From Parastagonospora avenae f. sp. tritici 18332-5 (taxonomy: Eukaryota; Ascomycota; Dothideomycetes; Pleosporales; Phaeosphaeriaceae), in assembly GCA_022559985.1 (NCBI GenBank), contig JAFJTR010000119.1, forward strand, positions 1 to 64,000: 64,000 nucleotides of DNA. The letters are read 5' to 3'. How positions within the stretch are numbered: the stretch's first letter is position 1; each line of letters opens with the position of its first letter. Shown here piece after piece: positions 44,365 through 55,875 of the stretch. The notes below the pieces were generated by a model. The model worked only from the letters and a program-made list of their open reading frames with translations, searched no databases and was not told where the DNA came from. Position numbers and translations under genes: made by a program.

Positions 44365-45510
44365 ATGCCGCACTACACCTCCGAGCCCCTGATCGACACA
44401 TCCACGCCGACCGGCGACTGGCGCGACGACCTGTTTCGCGACGGGTATGTCGTTAAGAATGTATTGAGCGAGGAGAAAGCTGAGGGATACATGGAAAGGA
44501 TGTTCGAGTGGTTAGAGACGTTTCCATATGGGTTTGATAAAAGCGATAAGAGTACGTGGACAAAGGAATGTCTGCCGGAACATATGAAGGGTGGGATGTA
44601 TCATGGGTATAGGGTGCAGCATGAGAAGGTTATTTGGGATGCGCGCTGGTACGTATCTCCCCCTCCCCTCACCTCCTCTCCTCTCATCTCCTTACTAACC
44701 GGTACACAAGTGAACAATCCATCATCGACACATTCACAAAAGTCTGGGGCACGCACAAACTCCTCGTCTCCTTTGACGGCATGAACCTCACCCTGCCCTC
44801 TCCCTCCCTCACACCTTCAACACCCTGGCCACACGTCGACCAAAACCCCAATCGCAAGGGCATGCAGTGCGTCCAGGGCATTCTCAATCTTGCACCCAAC
44901 GGACCTGAAGACGGCGGGCTAGTGGTTTTCAAAGGCTCGCATGGGCAAAACGAAGCGTTTTTCAAGACGCATCCTGAGACGGAAGGTGCGGGCACGTGGG
45001 GGAGTGCGGATTGGCATGGGTTTAATGAAGAAGAAGTGGCCTGGTTTAAAAGTAGGGGTTGCGAGGAGGTGAAGGTTTGTGCGGGGCCCGGGGGTGAGTT
45101 TTATTCCAATCCACGGAAGAAGGGAGGGAGGCTGACCGCGCACAGATTTGATCCTGTGGGACTCCCGAACAGTGCATTACAACAAAGTCCCCAGCACTTC
45201 CAACGTCCGCGCCGTCATGTACATTTGCTACACGCCGGCGTCGTTTGCGAAGGAGGAGGATAGGCAGCGCAAGGCGGGGTATTTCAGGGAGAGGTGGGGG
45301 ACGGTAAGTTGAACATCCCTTCCTTATGAAAGAAGTAGGAAGAAAAGACTGATGTGGAAATAGACTCATTGGCCGCACGCGAATATATTCCGCCAAGAAG
45401 ACAAACACATGCGCCTGGGTAAACCGGATTCGTATGTAAGGGATAGGCCGGCACACGAGCCGGAGGAAAGCGATTTGGTGCTGAAGTTGGCTGGTGTGAA
45501 AGCATACTAG
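44365..45510 (+). CDS. Phytanoyl-CoA dioxygenase (PhyH) family enzyme
   Basis: Four exons (44365-44648, 44711-45093, 45146-45303, 45364-45510) give 323 residues in phase. The N-terminus reads LFRDGYVVKNVLSEEKAEGY. Iron ligands are the HxD of WPHVDQNP and the His of SRTVHYNKVP; the arginine after it (NVRAVMYICYTP) is the 2-oxoglutarate partner. GLVVFKGSHGQNEAFF is the usual loop. PhyH enzymes hydroxylate fatty acyl-CoAs or secondary metabolites with Fe(II), 2-oxoglutarate and O2. Sharing a promoter with a transporter and lying tail-to-tail with a regulator (46 bases) suggests a small co-regulated unit. Substrate unknown; intact. Confidence 0.9.
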
Positions 45511-45555
45511 ATCGTCCTAGAAGCGATTGACCTAATAATCAAAAGCAAAAGCATA

Positions 45556-47358
45556 TCAAACAGACCTCTTATTCCTGAGTTCCGCCAGAATCCCTACCGC
45601 CTCTCTCGCCACAACATTCTCTACCCTCACGCCCCCCAACGCCCTCTCACTCTCGCGAATCGCCTGCACGAGCTGCGCGTCCACCTCTCCCTCCCTCCTT
45701 ACCTCCAGCGCAAGCGTTATCGTAGCCGAAAACGTAACCATTGCAAAGTCCCAGCTCCTCAGGCGCCGGAACGTCGCATCCCCCGCGGTCGCGGCGCGAA
45801 TCACGCCAATAGCAGACGAAAGGCAAACCGACCGTGCACGCGCGAAGTTCGTCGAGCCTTCGAGCCAGTATGTTTGCAGGATGCGATTTATCGCGAGGCG
45901 GTAGTAGAGGAGGACGATGGCGAGGCTGGTGCATTGGGTGGGGAGCCAAGGGTGCACGGTTTCGGTGTGTTGGGATGTGGTGTTGTTGGTTTGCAGATGG
46001 GGAGGTATTTGCTCGATGACGTCGGCGAGCTGGTCGTCGGCTTGGATCACGAAGTCGGCTATGCCGGATGGCGACCATTTGCGCAGGCTCAGTTTGGCGT
46101 GGAGGTTGTGGTAGATGGTGGCGATGCGGGACATGATGATGTGGTAGTGGACTGGGTGTGATTGTTTCTCTTGCGCTGGTGTGTCCCCGACGTTGGATTC
46201 GAGGAGTTCTGTATCGCTTATGTCTGCAGGGAGTTGGCAGTTGAAGTCGATGTCGTTGATACATGGCGTCCGACGCGGAATGGGAAGCCATTCGCAGATT
46301 ACGAGCGTCCACCAGAGTCGGCGCCGGGTTTCGCGCTGGAGGAGTGTTTCGCTCAGGTGAGCTTCATCAGAGCCGAGCTTGAGCTGTTGGGCAATTCGGA
46401 TTGCTACTGCCCATAGGTTGGCATGTCTATGCGTCTCGCCGATGGTTGAGGCCTGTCGATTGTGCCGTAAGTCAGTGCATGTTTCTCTCAATCCCATCGA
46501 TATGAAGGGTTTACCAACAACGTTTCCAAGCACCACGATAGCTTGAATGACACGAATGTTCGACTTCTGGAGAAAGTCGCCTTGGTCCAAGTAGAACAGT
46601 GCAGCACTGTACCAATTACGCGTGAGCTGTGCCCGCGAAGCCAGAGGAGCTCCACTGTGCCCAAAGTCTCCATCGCTCATGAAGCCAAGGGCTGAAGCTA
46701 GAGCAGCAAAGTAAACCGCAAGCCATAGCGGATCAAACGAAGTGAACGAACCTCCCCGCAACCAAAACTCCCCATGCTCTTGTCGAAACTGCGGAAAGAA
46801 AAAAGCAAAATGCACCCACGAAGTCCACGTTTCCGCGAACTCCACAAACCGACGACTGCACTCCTGCGTCGGCTTTGCAATATCCACTACATATGTCACA
46901 GCCCGCACCTCACACGAATGCCCAACAGCATCGTACAATCGCTTCTCGTAGTACTCGGTAAGATCCACCACCGGCGCATACGACGTCTCCGTCGCATGCG
47001 ACCTCGACAACAACTCTGCCAAACGCGCATTCTCCAGCATTAGTTCCGCAACCGAGGGACTGGAACCAGGTACATCTGCGGTGCGGATTCGACCGCGCAC
47101 GACGACAACTTCACGCTTGCAGTCGACAGCCGCGCCGCGACTGATGCAGGCTCGACAGGGGATGGTCTTGCTGCATTTGGCTTTTCTGGAGGCGCAGGAT
47201 GTGCATGATAGGGGAGCGCGTTGTGTTGAACGGTGGGAGATTGGCATGGTAGAGGGGTGGGTTTGGAGTTCGGATGACGCTTCCGATGGAGGAGGGGATT
47301 GGGTGGAGGGCGGATGCAGACTTCCGTTCAACTGCACTTCACTGGACTGCAGCATCAC
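45556..47358 (-). CDS. Zn2Cys6 fungal transcription factor
   Basis: One open frame of 600 codons from ATG 47358. The binuclear zinc cluster is at about residues 52-82 (CTSCASRKAKCSKTIPCRACISRG...C, six cysteines with standard spacing), followed by the fungal_trans middle homology region (LWLAVYFAALASALGFMS, ETRRRLWWTLVICEWLP). A segment GKPFISMGLRETCTDLRHNRQ, between VVLGNVV and ASTIGETHRHANLW, does not look like family sequence and starts with GGTAAA and ends CGACAG. It may be a retained in-frame intron of about 66 bases, though the exact donor is unclear. The neighbouring MFS and PhyH genes are its likely local targets (inference). Confidence 0.92.
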   Translation of the reverse strand: MMLQSSEVQLNGSLHPPSTQSPPPSEASSELQTHPSTMPISHRSTQRAPLSCTSCASRKAKCSKTIPCRACISRGAAVDCKREVVVVRGRIRTADVPGSSPSVAELMLENARLAELLSRSHATETSYAPVVDLTEYYEKRLYDAVGHSCEVRAVTYVVDIAKPTQECSRRFVEFAETWTSWVHFAFFFPQFRQEHGEFWLRGGSFTSFDPLWLAVYFAALASALGFMSDGDFGHSGAPLASRAQLTRNWYSAALFYLDQGDFLQKSNIRVIQAIVVLGNVVGKPFISMGLRETCTDLRHNRQASTIGETHRHANLWAVAIRIAQQLKLGSDEAHLSETLLQRETRRRLWWTLVICEWLPIPRRTPCINDIDFNCQLPADISDTELLESNVGDTPAQEKQSHPVHYHIIMSRIATIYHNLHAKLSLRKWSPSGIADFVIQADDQLADVIEQIPPHLQTNNTTSQHTETVHPWLPTQCTSLAIVLLYYRLAINRILQTYWLEGSTNFARARSVCLSSAIGVIRAATAGDATFRRLRSWDFAMVTFSATITLALEVRREGEVDAQLVQAIRESERALGGVRVENVVAREAVGILAELRNKRSV

Positions 47359-49271
47359 AATGCAAGCACGTTGTGCTACTATGTGTGCCGCTGGACGGTG
47401 AGATGTCGAGGGTGTGAAAAGCCTGTGCGTGACATCATCTCAATCGAGTCGCAGATGATATTGTTCGAGCACGTGTTCGTTGATAATGTTCGCGGAGGTA
47501 ACGTTAACTACGCCTAGAGACTTTGGAACAACACTCCGTATCGTCGTGACCGTTCGAGACCTATGCCTACCATATGTGCTTAGGTGTGTCTTGCGACCGA
47601 GGTTTGTCTGCTTTGCGCTAATTTGACGTTCGGTGCGGCTGACATCTCAAGCCACAAAAGCTTACCCAGGCATCGATGCCGCTAAACAAAGTATCCTTCC
47701 TTCACACTCCAGCTCGGGGGCTTTCAAGATCAGTAACATCTCGTCACGTCACGATTATATCGCTCAGGCATCATGCATCAAGAGCTAGGACAATTGGTGG
47801 CCACGTGCTCTAAATTGCTATTCTGCAAGTATCAATACAAGAGTAGTCACAACATAATCGCTGCTGCACTCTACCTTGGTGACCGCAGCATTTCCAACGC
47901 CGCAGATGCATAGTGATTCTGCCTGAATTCATAAGCGGAGCCTGGTATGGCGATCTGCGTAAGCTGCGACATTGCGCTTGGATAAGTACATATGTATGTC
48001 ACTGTGAGGCGCAGCAACCCTTCAACTCTTTCAGTCCCGTCTACCACACCAAAGTTACCCAAATTACGCGGTTCCTTCGCATGTCTCTCGAGACAATTGA
48101 GACGCACGCAAGTCGCGTTGCTCCTGTCGGAGTAGCTCTAATACCGCTTGCCCTGTGGTTGCTTGGGGGCTACGTTATCCTCAGATTGGTGGAGGCCAGT
48201 GTGAATGCATGTAAAGAACGCTATGAGCCCCACACCTCATTCCAAGGGAACATACAGCTAAAATGTATTGCGGAGATGTAGTTGCAGGAAAAGTGGACCA
48301 CGTGTTGGGGTTGACTACGGACGATTCACAAACTAATCTTACGCGCCATGCAGCACACAAATCCGGAACTTAGACGATCCGAAAAGAGATGAAAGTTTCG
48401 TTCGATCTGATATCTCAGCTATTCAGCGAATCTGAAATCTTGGGGATACAACAACAGGAAGATTTGGTACCGACCTGTTTACGCCATTTTCATATCGACG
48501 AATATATACCAAGTCCCGACTTAGGCAGAATTGTGCCTTTGTTAAGAATTCGCTCACTTTCTATGTTTCTTTCACGAGGAATTGATCCTAAGATCGGGGT
48601 TGGCATGAACTGTGCCACATGCGCACGTCAAACACTCTGAGGGACGGCTAAATGAGGTATTGCTTACTCTGTTACTCGTGGAATTCAAGCTGCCGTGTTA
48701 TGACAGATACTACATTCAAAAGTGCAGAAGAGACGAACAGCCTTACCTTCAAGTGTGATGGGTACAGGACACCCTCCGATCTCTAGCTTGTCGCTCATGG
48801 ATTTCCTATGCGTTTTGGATCCTTGCTGATGCCGCGGACCAAACCTGCATGTAATACCACCAATCCCAACGCACCCAGAGATTGTCTCAGCATATGTATG
48901 CCCATGCCATGTCTTGCACATAAGCATGAAGCTATGTAAACCCTATGTAGATTGGCCACAGGTAATTCGGGGCATCTCAACAGTTTACTACGCCGCAGCA
49001 CCGCGGCCTCTACTCAACTATCCGGCCCTCCATCCGTCGTGTTCTTGAAATATAAAGTTGGTAGTATCTCTCACTTTGAATGATGAAAGCCATTATTCGT
49101 GCTTGTGTACAACGGCTCTCTGCAGTCCCCCCTCCTCTCTCCAAAATCGTCACGAGATTTCGACTGGCATAGTACTCAGCGATGTTTATACCTTAGACCT
49201 TCAGCTAGTTCGATGAAAGTAGTCGTGTCCTTTTTTCCTGTTCGATACTGACAGAAATAACAGCTTCCGAA
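47359..49271. other. Intergenic, 1.9 kb, with one short membrane-protein frame
   Basis: Upstream of both the regulator and the cysteine-rich protein gene. Apart from the frame at 48081 nothing has recognisable coding structure. A CGTCACGTCACG string lies near 47740. Confidence 0.5.
48081..48281 (+). CDS. Possible 66-aa single-pass membrane protein
   Basis: ATG at 48081 gives MSLETIETHASRVAPVGVALI and a strong hydrophobic helix (VALIPLALWLLGGYVILRLVEASV), then a basic/polar tail to TAG at 48279-48281. No homology is claimed. A frame of similar plan occurs at 22087. Confidence 0.35.
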   Translation: MSLETIETHASRVAPVGVALIPLALWLLGGYVILRLVEASVNACKERYEPHTSFQGNIQLKCIAEM

Positions 49272-49894
49272 ATGAAGCTCTACAAGGGCTTGATCGCGAA
49301 GCTCTACCTTTTCCTGCAAGTCCTAGACTCGGTGTCTGCTGCTTCTGCTACCAGCGGGGAACTGGGAGTGTTCGATCCCATAGTAATACTAGCTACTACT
49401 GGTAAGTTGCTAACATTGATAACAGTGTTCGTAACGACGCCGTCTACCGCGCAGCGCTCATCGAAGAACGCGGCGATCGTGGCGTTCTAGACGTCCCCGA
49501 AGGCTTTCCGGAGAGCGAAATTCGACATTGCAAAGAGCACCCTCGATGGCGCGATCCCAATTTTGTGCCTGACTTTGCAGCTCTTGCCGAGAAGGAAGCG
49601 AAGCTTGCGGCGGAAAGCCGACGTGGTAAGCGCGGTCATACTTCTAGCACAGAAGACGCAGCCGCCAAAACTTTTGGCAGGGACGCACTAGCGTGCTGGT
49701 ATGGGAATGAACAATATGGATGCACAGATGGATCTTGCTGGAGGGTTTGCGGATCGCGTGGGAACTGGTGCTGGCTTACGGTTGGAACAGGGAATGGGCC
49801 GTGGTTGAAGTGTTCAATATCTTCACAATGTGCTTGGGGAATTGGTGTGTGCTCAGAAGGTGGCTGCGGATCTTGCGGCTGCAGCTGCTCATGA
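49272..49894 (+). CDS. Cysteine-rich small secreted protein (effector-like)
   Basis: Two exons, 49272-49401 and 49455-49894, give 189 residues. Of the possible acceptors only the one at 49454 (CCGCGCAG) keeps phase with the downstream frame; the intron has GTAAGT and GCTAAC. The start MKLYKGLIAKLYLFLQVLDSVSA is a signal peptide. A charged pro-region (LIEERGDRGVLDVPEGFPESEIRHC) carries dibasic-type sites (SRRGKRG) before a compact C-terminal domain with regularly spaced cysteines (ACWYGNEQYGCTDGSCWRVCG, NWCWLTVG, KCSISSQCAWGIGVC, GCGSCGCSC). This pattern is known among secreted proteins of plant-associated Dothideomycetes. It may act in host or microbial interaction; function unproven. Confidence 0.78.
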
Positions 49895-50858
49895 TCAAGC
49901 AGTGTCGTATGCATAACTGTCGTGTAGGAGGAGTTGAAGGTTTGTCTCGCCCTAGTCTCTCATTCCATCTCTAGCTATTTTCCAAGTTCAACGTGTTTAC
50001 TTTTGCATGAGTAGGAGGGCCTTCAAGAAAACCGGCTCATTCCCTCCGATTGAATACACGTGGTCTCCGAAGCAAATTCTAGTACGTACATTCTCTTCCA
50101 TTTAACTTCTCGAATGCTGCTTTATTCCATTGATTTCGCTGCCCTGACAAGAAGAGCGGCTTAGGTGGCCACTCTTCCGTGAATCAATGGCTGATTTAGG
50201 CTCCTCATGTATTACTGATTACGGTAATAGCATTTAGTATCAAGGCTCACGGAGATATGGGCTTGAGACTCTCAAAACAACATTGCAAGTAGGATTGGGA
50301 CTGGTGCCCGTGTTCAAGCGATAACGTGATATTGTATGTCGGTGCTGTGTTGGGGAAAACACCGAATGGAGTACGTCGAAGATAGTTGTGAGATTCCAAG
50401 GGGTCTTGATGATGTTGATGATTGAAGTGATTGATTTTGTTCTATTCGTTTGATCTATGAACAGGTGGTTTTATCCCCCGTCCTTGTGCGACCAGCTGCA
50501 CAGTCCATTCCATGCATTGCTATTCCAGCCGAGCCTGTGTTACAGTGTCGCGGTGTGGAAAACGCGCATATGCAGAAGAATTGAAGGATTGAACTGAGGT
50601 TATATTGGGTGAGGCTACGAGCAGTATATATACATGGGTAGCTGTAAACAGCGCTAGTGCAGGAAAGGCAGCGTCGTCTCATCAGAGGTGAGGTGCCACT
50701 GCACGTGAGGCAGGAGATGCCCTCAACCGTGACATACAGCCTAGCCTCCGCTCATATCTGACAACAGTTCATCGTTTACATCGTTCCAATTCGCTGAGTA
50801 GTCATAATTAGCTTGATTTAACACCTTGCAAGCGTTGGTTGATTTCGCGTTGCTACTT
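49895..50858. other. Intergenic, no gene recognised
   Basis: About 960 bases between the cysteine-rich protein gene and the 3' end of the receptor. Nothing supported. Confidence 0.6.
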
Positions 50859-52329
50859 CTACGCTCCGCCTTTACCCTGTATCGCCACAAGTTCAATCTC
50901 ATCGTCGTTGCTCTGGCTCTCAACCTGCGTGTCGATAGTCTTAGTGATTCCCGGACCCCTCAAACCCGACCGCAGTCTCGAGCTTCTCGGCATGGTAGTC
51001 CGGACATTGTTCATATCATCGTAATGCTTATGTCTTGAATCCTCTTTGGTAGAGCAAAAATAAGCTGGTGCCACACATCTGAGGAAACGCCGCATAGCCG
51101 GCATGCAGACGCAAAAGATTCCGACAAATGATTCGATTCCAGACCAGTATGCTGCTGGCACATTGTCGTATGTGGGATTTGTCGACGAGGCGAATCGTAC
51201 GAGTGATTGAAGACGAAGAATGGAAATCATAGTAGTACTTCGGTCAGGCTGTCAGTGTCGCGCTCGGCCAGGTTGAACAGGAGTAGAACTTACAAAGCCC
51301 CAATGCTGAACATGAAAATAACCTCCACTTTCTTCCTCACGCTCATTGAGAGGCCCAGTAAGTCTGGTATCGGCACGCCAATTATGACCACATCGAGCAC
51401 GATGTTGATGCCTGCGTGTGCCCAGCCGAAGACGTGGAAGTTGATGCATTTGCCGCTGTGTTCGCCGTCCCAATCTTGCCAGATATACGATATTGGTGTA
51501 CAATTGAATACACATGTGAGTGTGAATGCGAGGCCATGCGCTGTCGACACAGCTAGCAGCACGTACAAAGTGCTGCGCAATTCTTGCCGAGGAAAAACAC
51601 GAAGGCAGAAACACAAAAATGACATTTTAGTCAGAGCGAGGACCATGACGTAGAAGGTCTCGGTAAGCCACGTGAACTGCGCGGGGTAAATAACTGTCAG
51701 GGCCGTGATTTGGCTTACTCACTTGTACTATTCGGTATATGTTCGCTGGGGGTATCGTCCAAAGATCTTTGCCAAACCCGTCAGACGACATGACAAATTC
51801 CAGGATCCCCATAGGCAGAGCCACTATCAGCGCTGCAACTGCAAAAATGTCATCAAGCGCGAAACTGCCCTTGGTAGCCACGCAGCGCATTGCAACGCCG
51901 AGAATGGCGAGACCACCGAACACACCAGTTGTAATGGGCGTGACTTTTGTGTTGTCACGGACTGGGGCACCACACATTGTTTGCGTACTGTTCTGAGCAC
52001 CTATTGTGGTCAGCTCGAGCATTAAGATATTTTGTCTCGAGACGTACTCAATGCCTCGATCACAGTACATGATGAAAGCACGCAGTTTTGTATTGCGGAG
52101 AGAAGATGTGGTGTTGTGCATATACAACCGACATCTGCGGCGCTGCATGTATCTTGAGCTCGCAGGCCCGTCTTAAGGCAATTACTCTAGGGTTGTGGAT
52201 TAGCATTCGAACTTTTTGTATTTACTGGCTGACATTTACCGCGCATGATGGAAGTTCTTGTGCAAAAGTCAGACCAAGAAAGATACCGAGTATCGCATAG
52301 GCTAGGACTCTGGATCCGAGGAACTTCAT
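50859..52329 (-). CDS. CFEM-domain Pth11-like G-protein-coupled receptor
   Basis: Five exons (52329-52240, 52186-52048, 52000-51723, 51676-51294, 51237-50859) join in phase to 422 residues. The N-terminus is a signal peptide (MKFLGSRVLAYAILGIFLGLTFA). An eight-cysteine CFEM domain follows (LPSCASNCLKTGL, DTCSAADVGCICTTPHLL, NCVLSSC). Then come the seven hydrophobic helices of the Pth11/rhodopsin-like family (VFGGLAILGVAMRCV, IFAVAALIVALPMGILEFVMS, FYVMVLALTKMSFLCFCLRVF) and the C-terminal signature STNPTYDNVPAAYWSGIESFVGIFCVCMPAMR. The acidic tail is cytosolic. Pth11-type receptors sense surfaces and host cues in plant pathogens. It is the nearest neighbour of the cysteine-rich secreted protein, tail-to-tail with it. 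Intact. Confidence 0.92.
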
Positions 52330-54182
52330 GACCAGATTTACTTTTTCAAATCAAATCTCTAGACCTTTGAATGACATAGCGAGCTCCTTCAGGCTAAGAG
52401 AAGCTTCGGGTAATAATTGTGAGCCGTCACCGTATCGACATAGCAGCAGCAACAAGGCCGTTTTACATGGAAAGACTCGTCTGTCACGATTTAGCTTTGA
52501 TCTCCATCTGGCTCTGATCGCCGTCTAGCTTTGGTCGCTATCTAGCTTGAATTGTAGTTGATTCAGCCCACCTGAATCCTTTGTCTGATGTCCTAACCAG
52601 TACAGATCGCCAGAAACGTCGGAGCGACCTCCGCATGCCTCCTGATTCTTCGATAAGTGCCATGCGCAGCGAAACCGCCACACTATATCGTTTTCCGGGC
52701 AGGCGTCGCGCGTCTAGCAGAGCGGCACGGGAGCCGGTCCGCCCAGTGGATGCTCCCAACCTGACTCGCTCCCCCGGCGTCCCCGACTGATCTGAAGTTC
52801 TATTCGAATGCTAGCGGCTTTATTGCACGAATGATTAGTCTATGGTGCTGGTGTTTCCTCAACATGAGATTGGATATACACCCCTTGGCGTTGATCTTTG
52901 TACGAAGAAACGCCAGCGTTTCATGCACGAGTACCCACAGTTATGCAGCCGCAAATATCCCATACCCAAGCACATTTGGTTGATGATGATAAGGAGAGTT
53001 TCCTGTGATATCAAAACTGTAAAATGGCGTGATCTGAGGCGACATTATCGCGCTAAGACGATGAAGACCCCTTTCAATGTCGAAGGCGTTACAGTCATGC
53101 CGACACGCCCACTAAAAGTTGTTTCCGAGCGAGGAAACCCGGTTCTTAGGCCTATGTGATCCCGCATGGGTACTAGTCTGCACGAATAAGACTCGTTGTT
53201 TGAAGTGCAGCATATCTGTTATGAAAGCGTACATTTCCGGCACGGCTCCTACCACCAACACTACGCAGAAACCGAGAGCGTCAGGCCTGTCAACACAGCA
53301 ATTACATTGCCATCTTATGTAGACTATACCTTCATATTTCACGAAACTATGATCACAGATATCTGCATCTACCAAGAGCGATGCTCGGGGAGTACTCCGC
53401 ACCAAGCTAACCGAGCCTGTGAGACAACTCGGGCTGGATGCAGGAAATGACAGGGATTCCCCTCAACGATTTTGATCTCCACAAGCCATGCCCGCCATGC
53501 CCAACGCCTCCCGCAATTACCATGGGTGTGCACAGTACGTTAGTCGATAGAGTTTTGATTCAGGTCGGTGTCACCTGCGTTCTTTGTCCAGAAGAGTTGT
53601 GTCTCTCGCCTGGTTCCGATTACGAAAAGACTGGCACAAGGCATGCAAAAAGCGTGTGAGCCGAAGGTGTTTCTCGCGTGAAGGTTGTTCCAACTGCCGT
53701 CTAACTACCCAACCCTTGGGGCGACACACTTGTCCGGTCCAGGAAGCGACATGGTGGCAAATGGTCGAACAGAATTGTCGGGATCGATACATCTTGCGAG
53801 TTGTTCATGGGGAGATTGGAGAACTTGGGGTGTGATTGAATATTATCATAGAGGAGAGATATGTCTTTTATCATGTCAAGCTGTGCCATCAAATCGACGG
53901 TCTAAGAGTTGTAGCAGCAGATAGCGTTCACCCTGACTAATCAGATCTAAATTTATCTTGCTTCCCAAGTTTAGAATCTCAGCGTGGTGTCTTTTCATTC
54001 GTTTTTCGGCTGGTTATTATCCGCAATGGCTACTCCGCAGTGGGGATCCAGTGAACCACCTAACTCCAGTTAGGCTTCTCCGCTCGTCGCGCATAACCTT
54101 TCGCAAAGAAGACAATCAGAATAAACTCTAATCCGTCCCGTCCATCATCGCTTGCACCTCTTACCTGGTATCCTCTATTGAT
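52330..54182. other. Intergenic, 1.85 kb, no gene recognised
   Basis: Scattered short frames on both strands without motifs or joinable splice sites. May contain worn-out repeat sequence, but none could be named. Confidence 0.55.
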
Positions 54183-55875
54183 ATGACTAGGCTCTTTGAC
54201 ATTATTTCGGCACTTCCGCTGTCAACATGGCTTCTAGTCGTGCTTCCCTCGGCCATCACTTTGTATTGGACTCTATGGATAGTGTACGCACGTACACTGC
54301 ATCCACTTGCGTCCGTCCCAGGACCCTTCTGGGCATCTGTTTCCCGGACATGGTATATGTACCGCATCTACGTCGGCGATATGCATGATGTTCAGCGACG
54401 TCTGCACGATCGATATGGCCCAACAATCCGGATTGCCCCAAATGAAGTTTCGACAGCAGAGTTGACGGCGATACCCAAAATATACAAGAACCAAGCACCG
54501 CTGACCAAGACGGACTTCTACTCGGCTTGGGGTGGAGGCACGATTAGCGAACAGAAGGATACCTTTGCAGAGACTGACGAGAGGGTGCACAGCAACTATC
54601 GCAGAATTGTCAACCCGGTCTATACGCTCAGCAATGTCTTGAAGAGTGAAAATTATATCAACGAAGTCTCTGCACTGTTCATCAAGCGCTTGGGTGAGCA
54701 TGCTGACCGCAATGAGGCCATCAATCTCGGTACATGGCTACAAATTTAAGTCTTACATCTTTCTGAGGTCGCCAGTCTTTATTAACGTGGCACAGGTATG
54801 CTTTCGATGTGATTGGCGAAGTATTCTTTGGGAAAATGTTTGGTTTTCTGGAGAAGAGTGAGGACCATGGCGCCTTCATCGCATCTCTGGACGCTCTGAT
54901 GCCAGTGCTATGCATCGCCGCAATCGCACCATCGTATGTTCGACCCATCATCATGACTTCTGCTATCTTCATACCAGCTGGTTTGAAGGCAATAAAAGCC
55001 ATGGATGCCATTCGCGATGCGGCTGTCGAAGCTGCTAGCACGCGCAAGAAGAGCATTGAAGATGGTGACCCAGCCCGCCACGACATGTTGCAGCAACTGT
55101 TTGAGATTGTTCGCGAGAAGGGCGAAAAGGTGAACTTCAGCGACAGAGAAGCCACACTTGAAGCTCACGTGGCCATGTAAGCTCGACGTGTTCATTTAAA
55201 ATACCAGAGCTTAATCAAGACCCAGGTTTGCAGGGTCGGACACTACCGCAGTCGCCTTCCGCTCAGTCTTCTACCACCTCATGCGCAATGCTGAAGCTCT
55301 TGCCAAAGCACACGCCGAGATCGATGCTGCCGATAAAGAAGGCCTGCTAAGCTCACCGATCAAATACTCCGACACAACAACCAAGCTCCCGTTTATTTGT
55401 GCCTGTATTAAAGAAGCCTTACGGATGCACCCAAGCATCGGTCTGAGCATGCAGCGACACGCACCACAAGGCGGGATTGAGCTTTCCGGTAAATACATCC
55501 CAGTCGGGTACCGTATTGGAATGAACGCCGCGGTCGTCCACTACGATAAGACTGCATTTGGTCAGGATTCGGATGTATATCGACCCGAGAGATGGCTTGT
55601 GAGCACAGAGGAGTGGAGGGCGATGGATCGAAGCATGCTCATTTTTGGAGCAGGAACGAGAACTTGCATCGGCAAGAACGTAAGACATGCTCCCTGCTAC
55701 AATACATAATGATCACAGCTAACTCTTCTAGATGTCGTTGGTCGAGCTCCATACGCTTGTTCCGGAGATTCTTCGCCACTTTGATCTGGAAATGACACAT
55801 GGCCGCAAGTGGACGACGCACAATCGCTGGTTCAACAAGCAGATCGACATTGAGGTCAAGGTGACTCGGAGATAG
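54183..55875 (+). CDS. Cytochrome P450 (benzoate hydroxylase/pisatin-demethylase-like), first donor site altered
   Basis: Exons 54183-54745, 54796-55176, 55226-55679 and 55732-55875 would give 513 residues. A membrane anchor (LSTWLLVVLPSAITLYWTLWIVY) precedes the proline hinge PLASVPGPFW. I-helix FAGSDTTAV is formed across the second intron. ExxR is KEALR, PERW is YRPERWL, and the haem loop is FGAGTRTCIGKN. All other borders are GT-AG, but the first junction needed to form WLQ-MYAFDVIGE has TTAAGT where GTAAGT is expected (54746). Without splicing there, translation ends at TAA 54748-54750 after 188 residues. The ER-bound monooxygenase is otherwise complete. It heads four co-directional oxidative genes. 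Confidence 0.87.
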
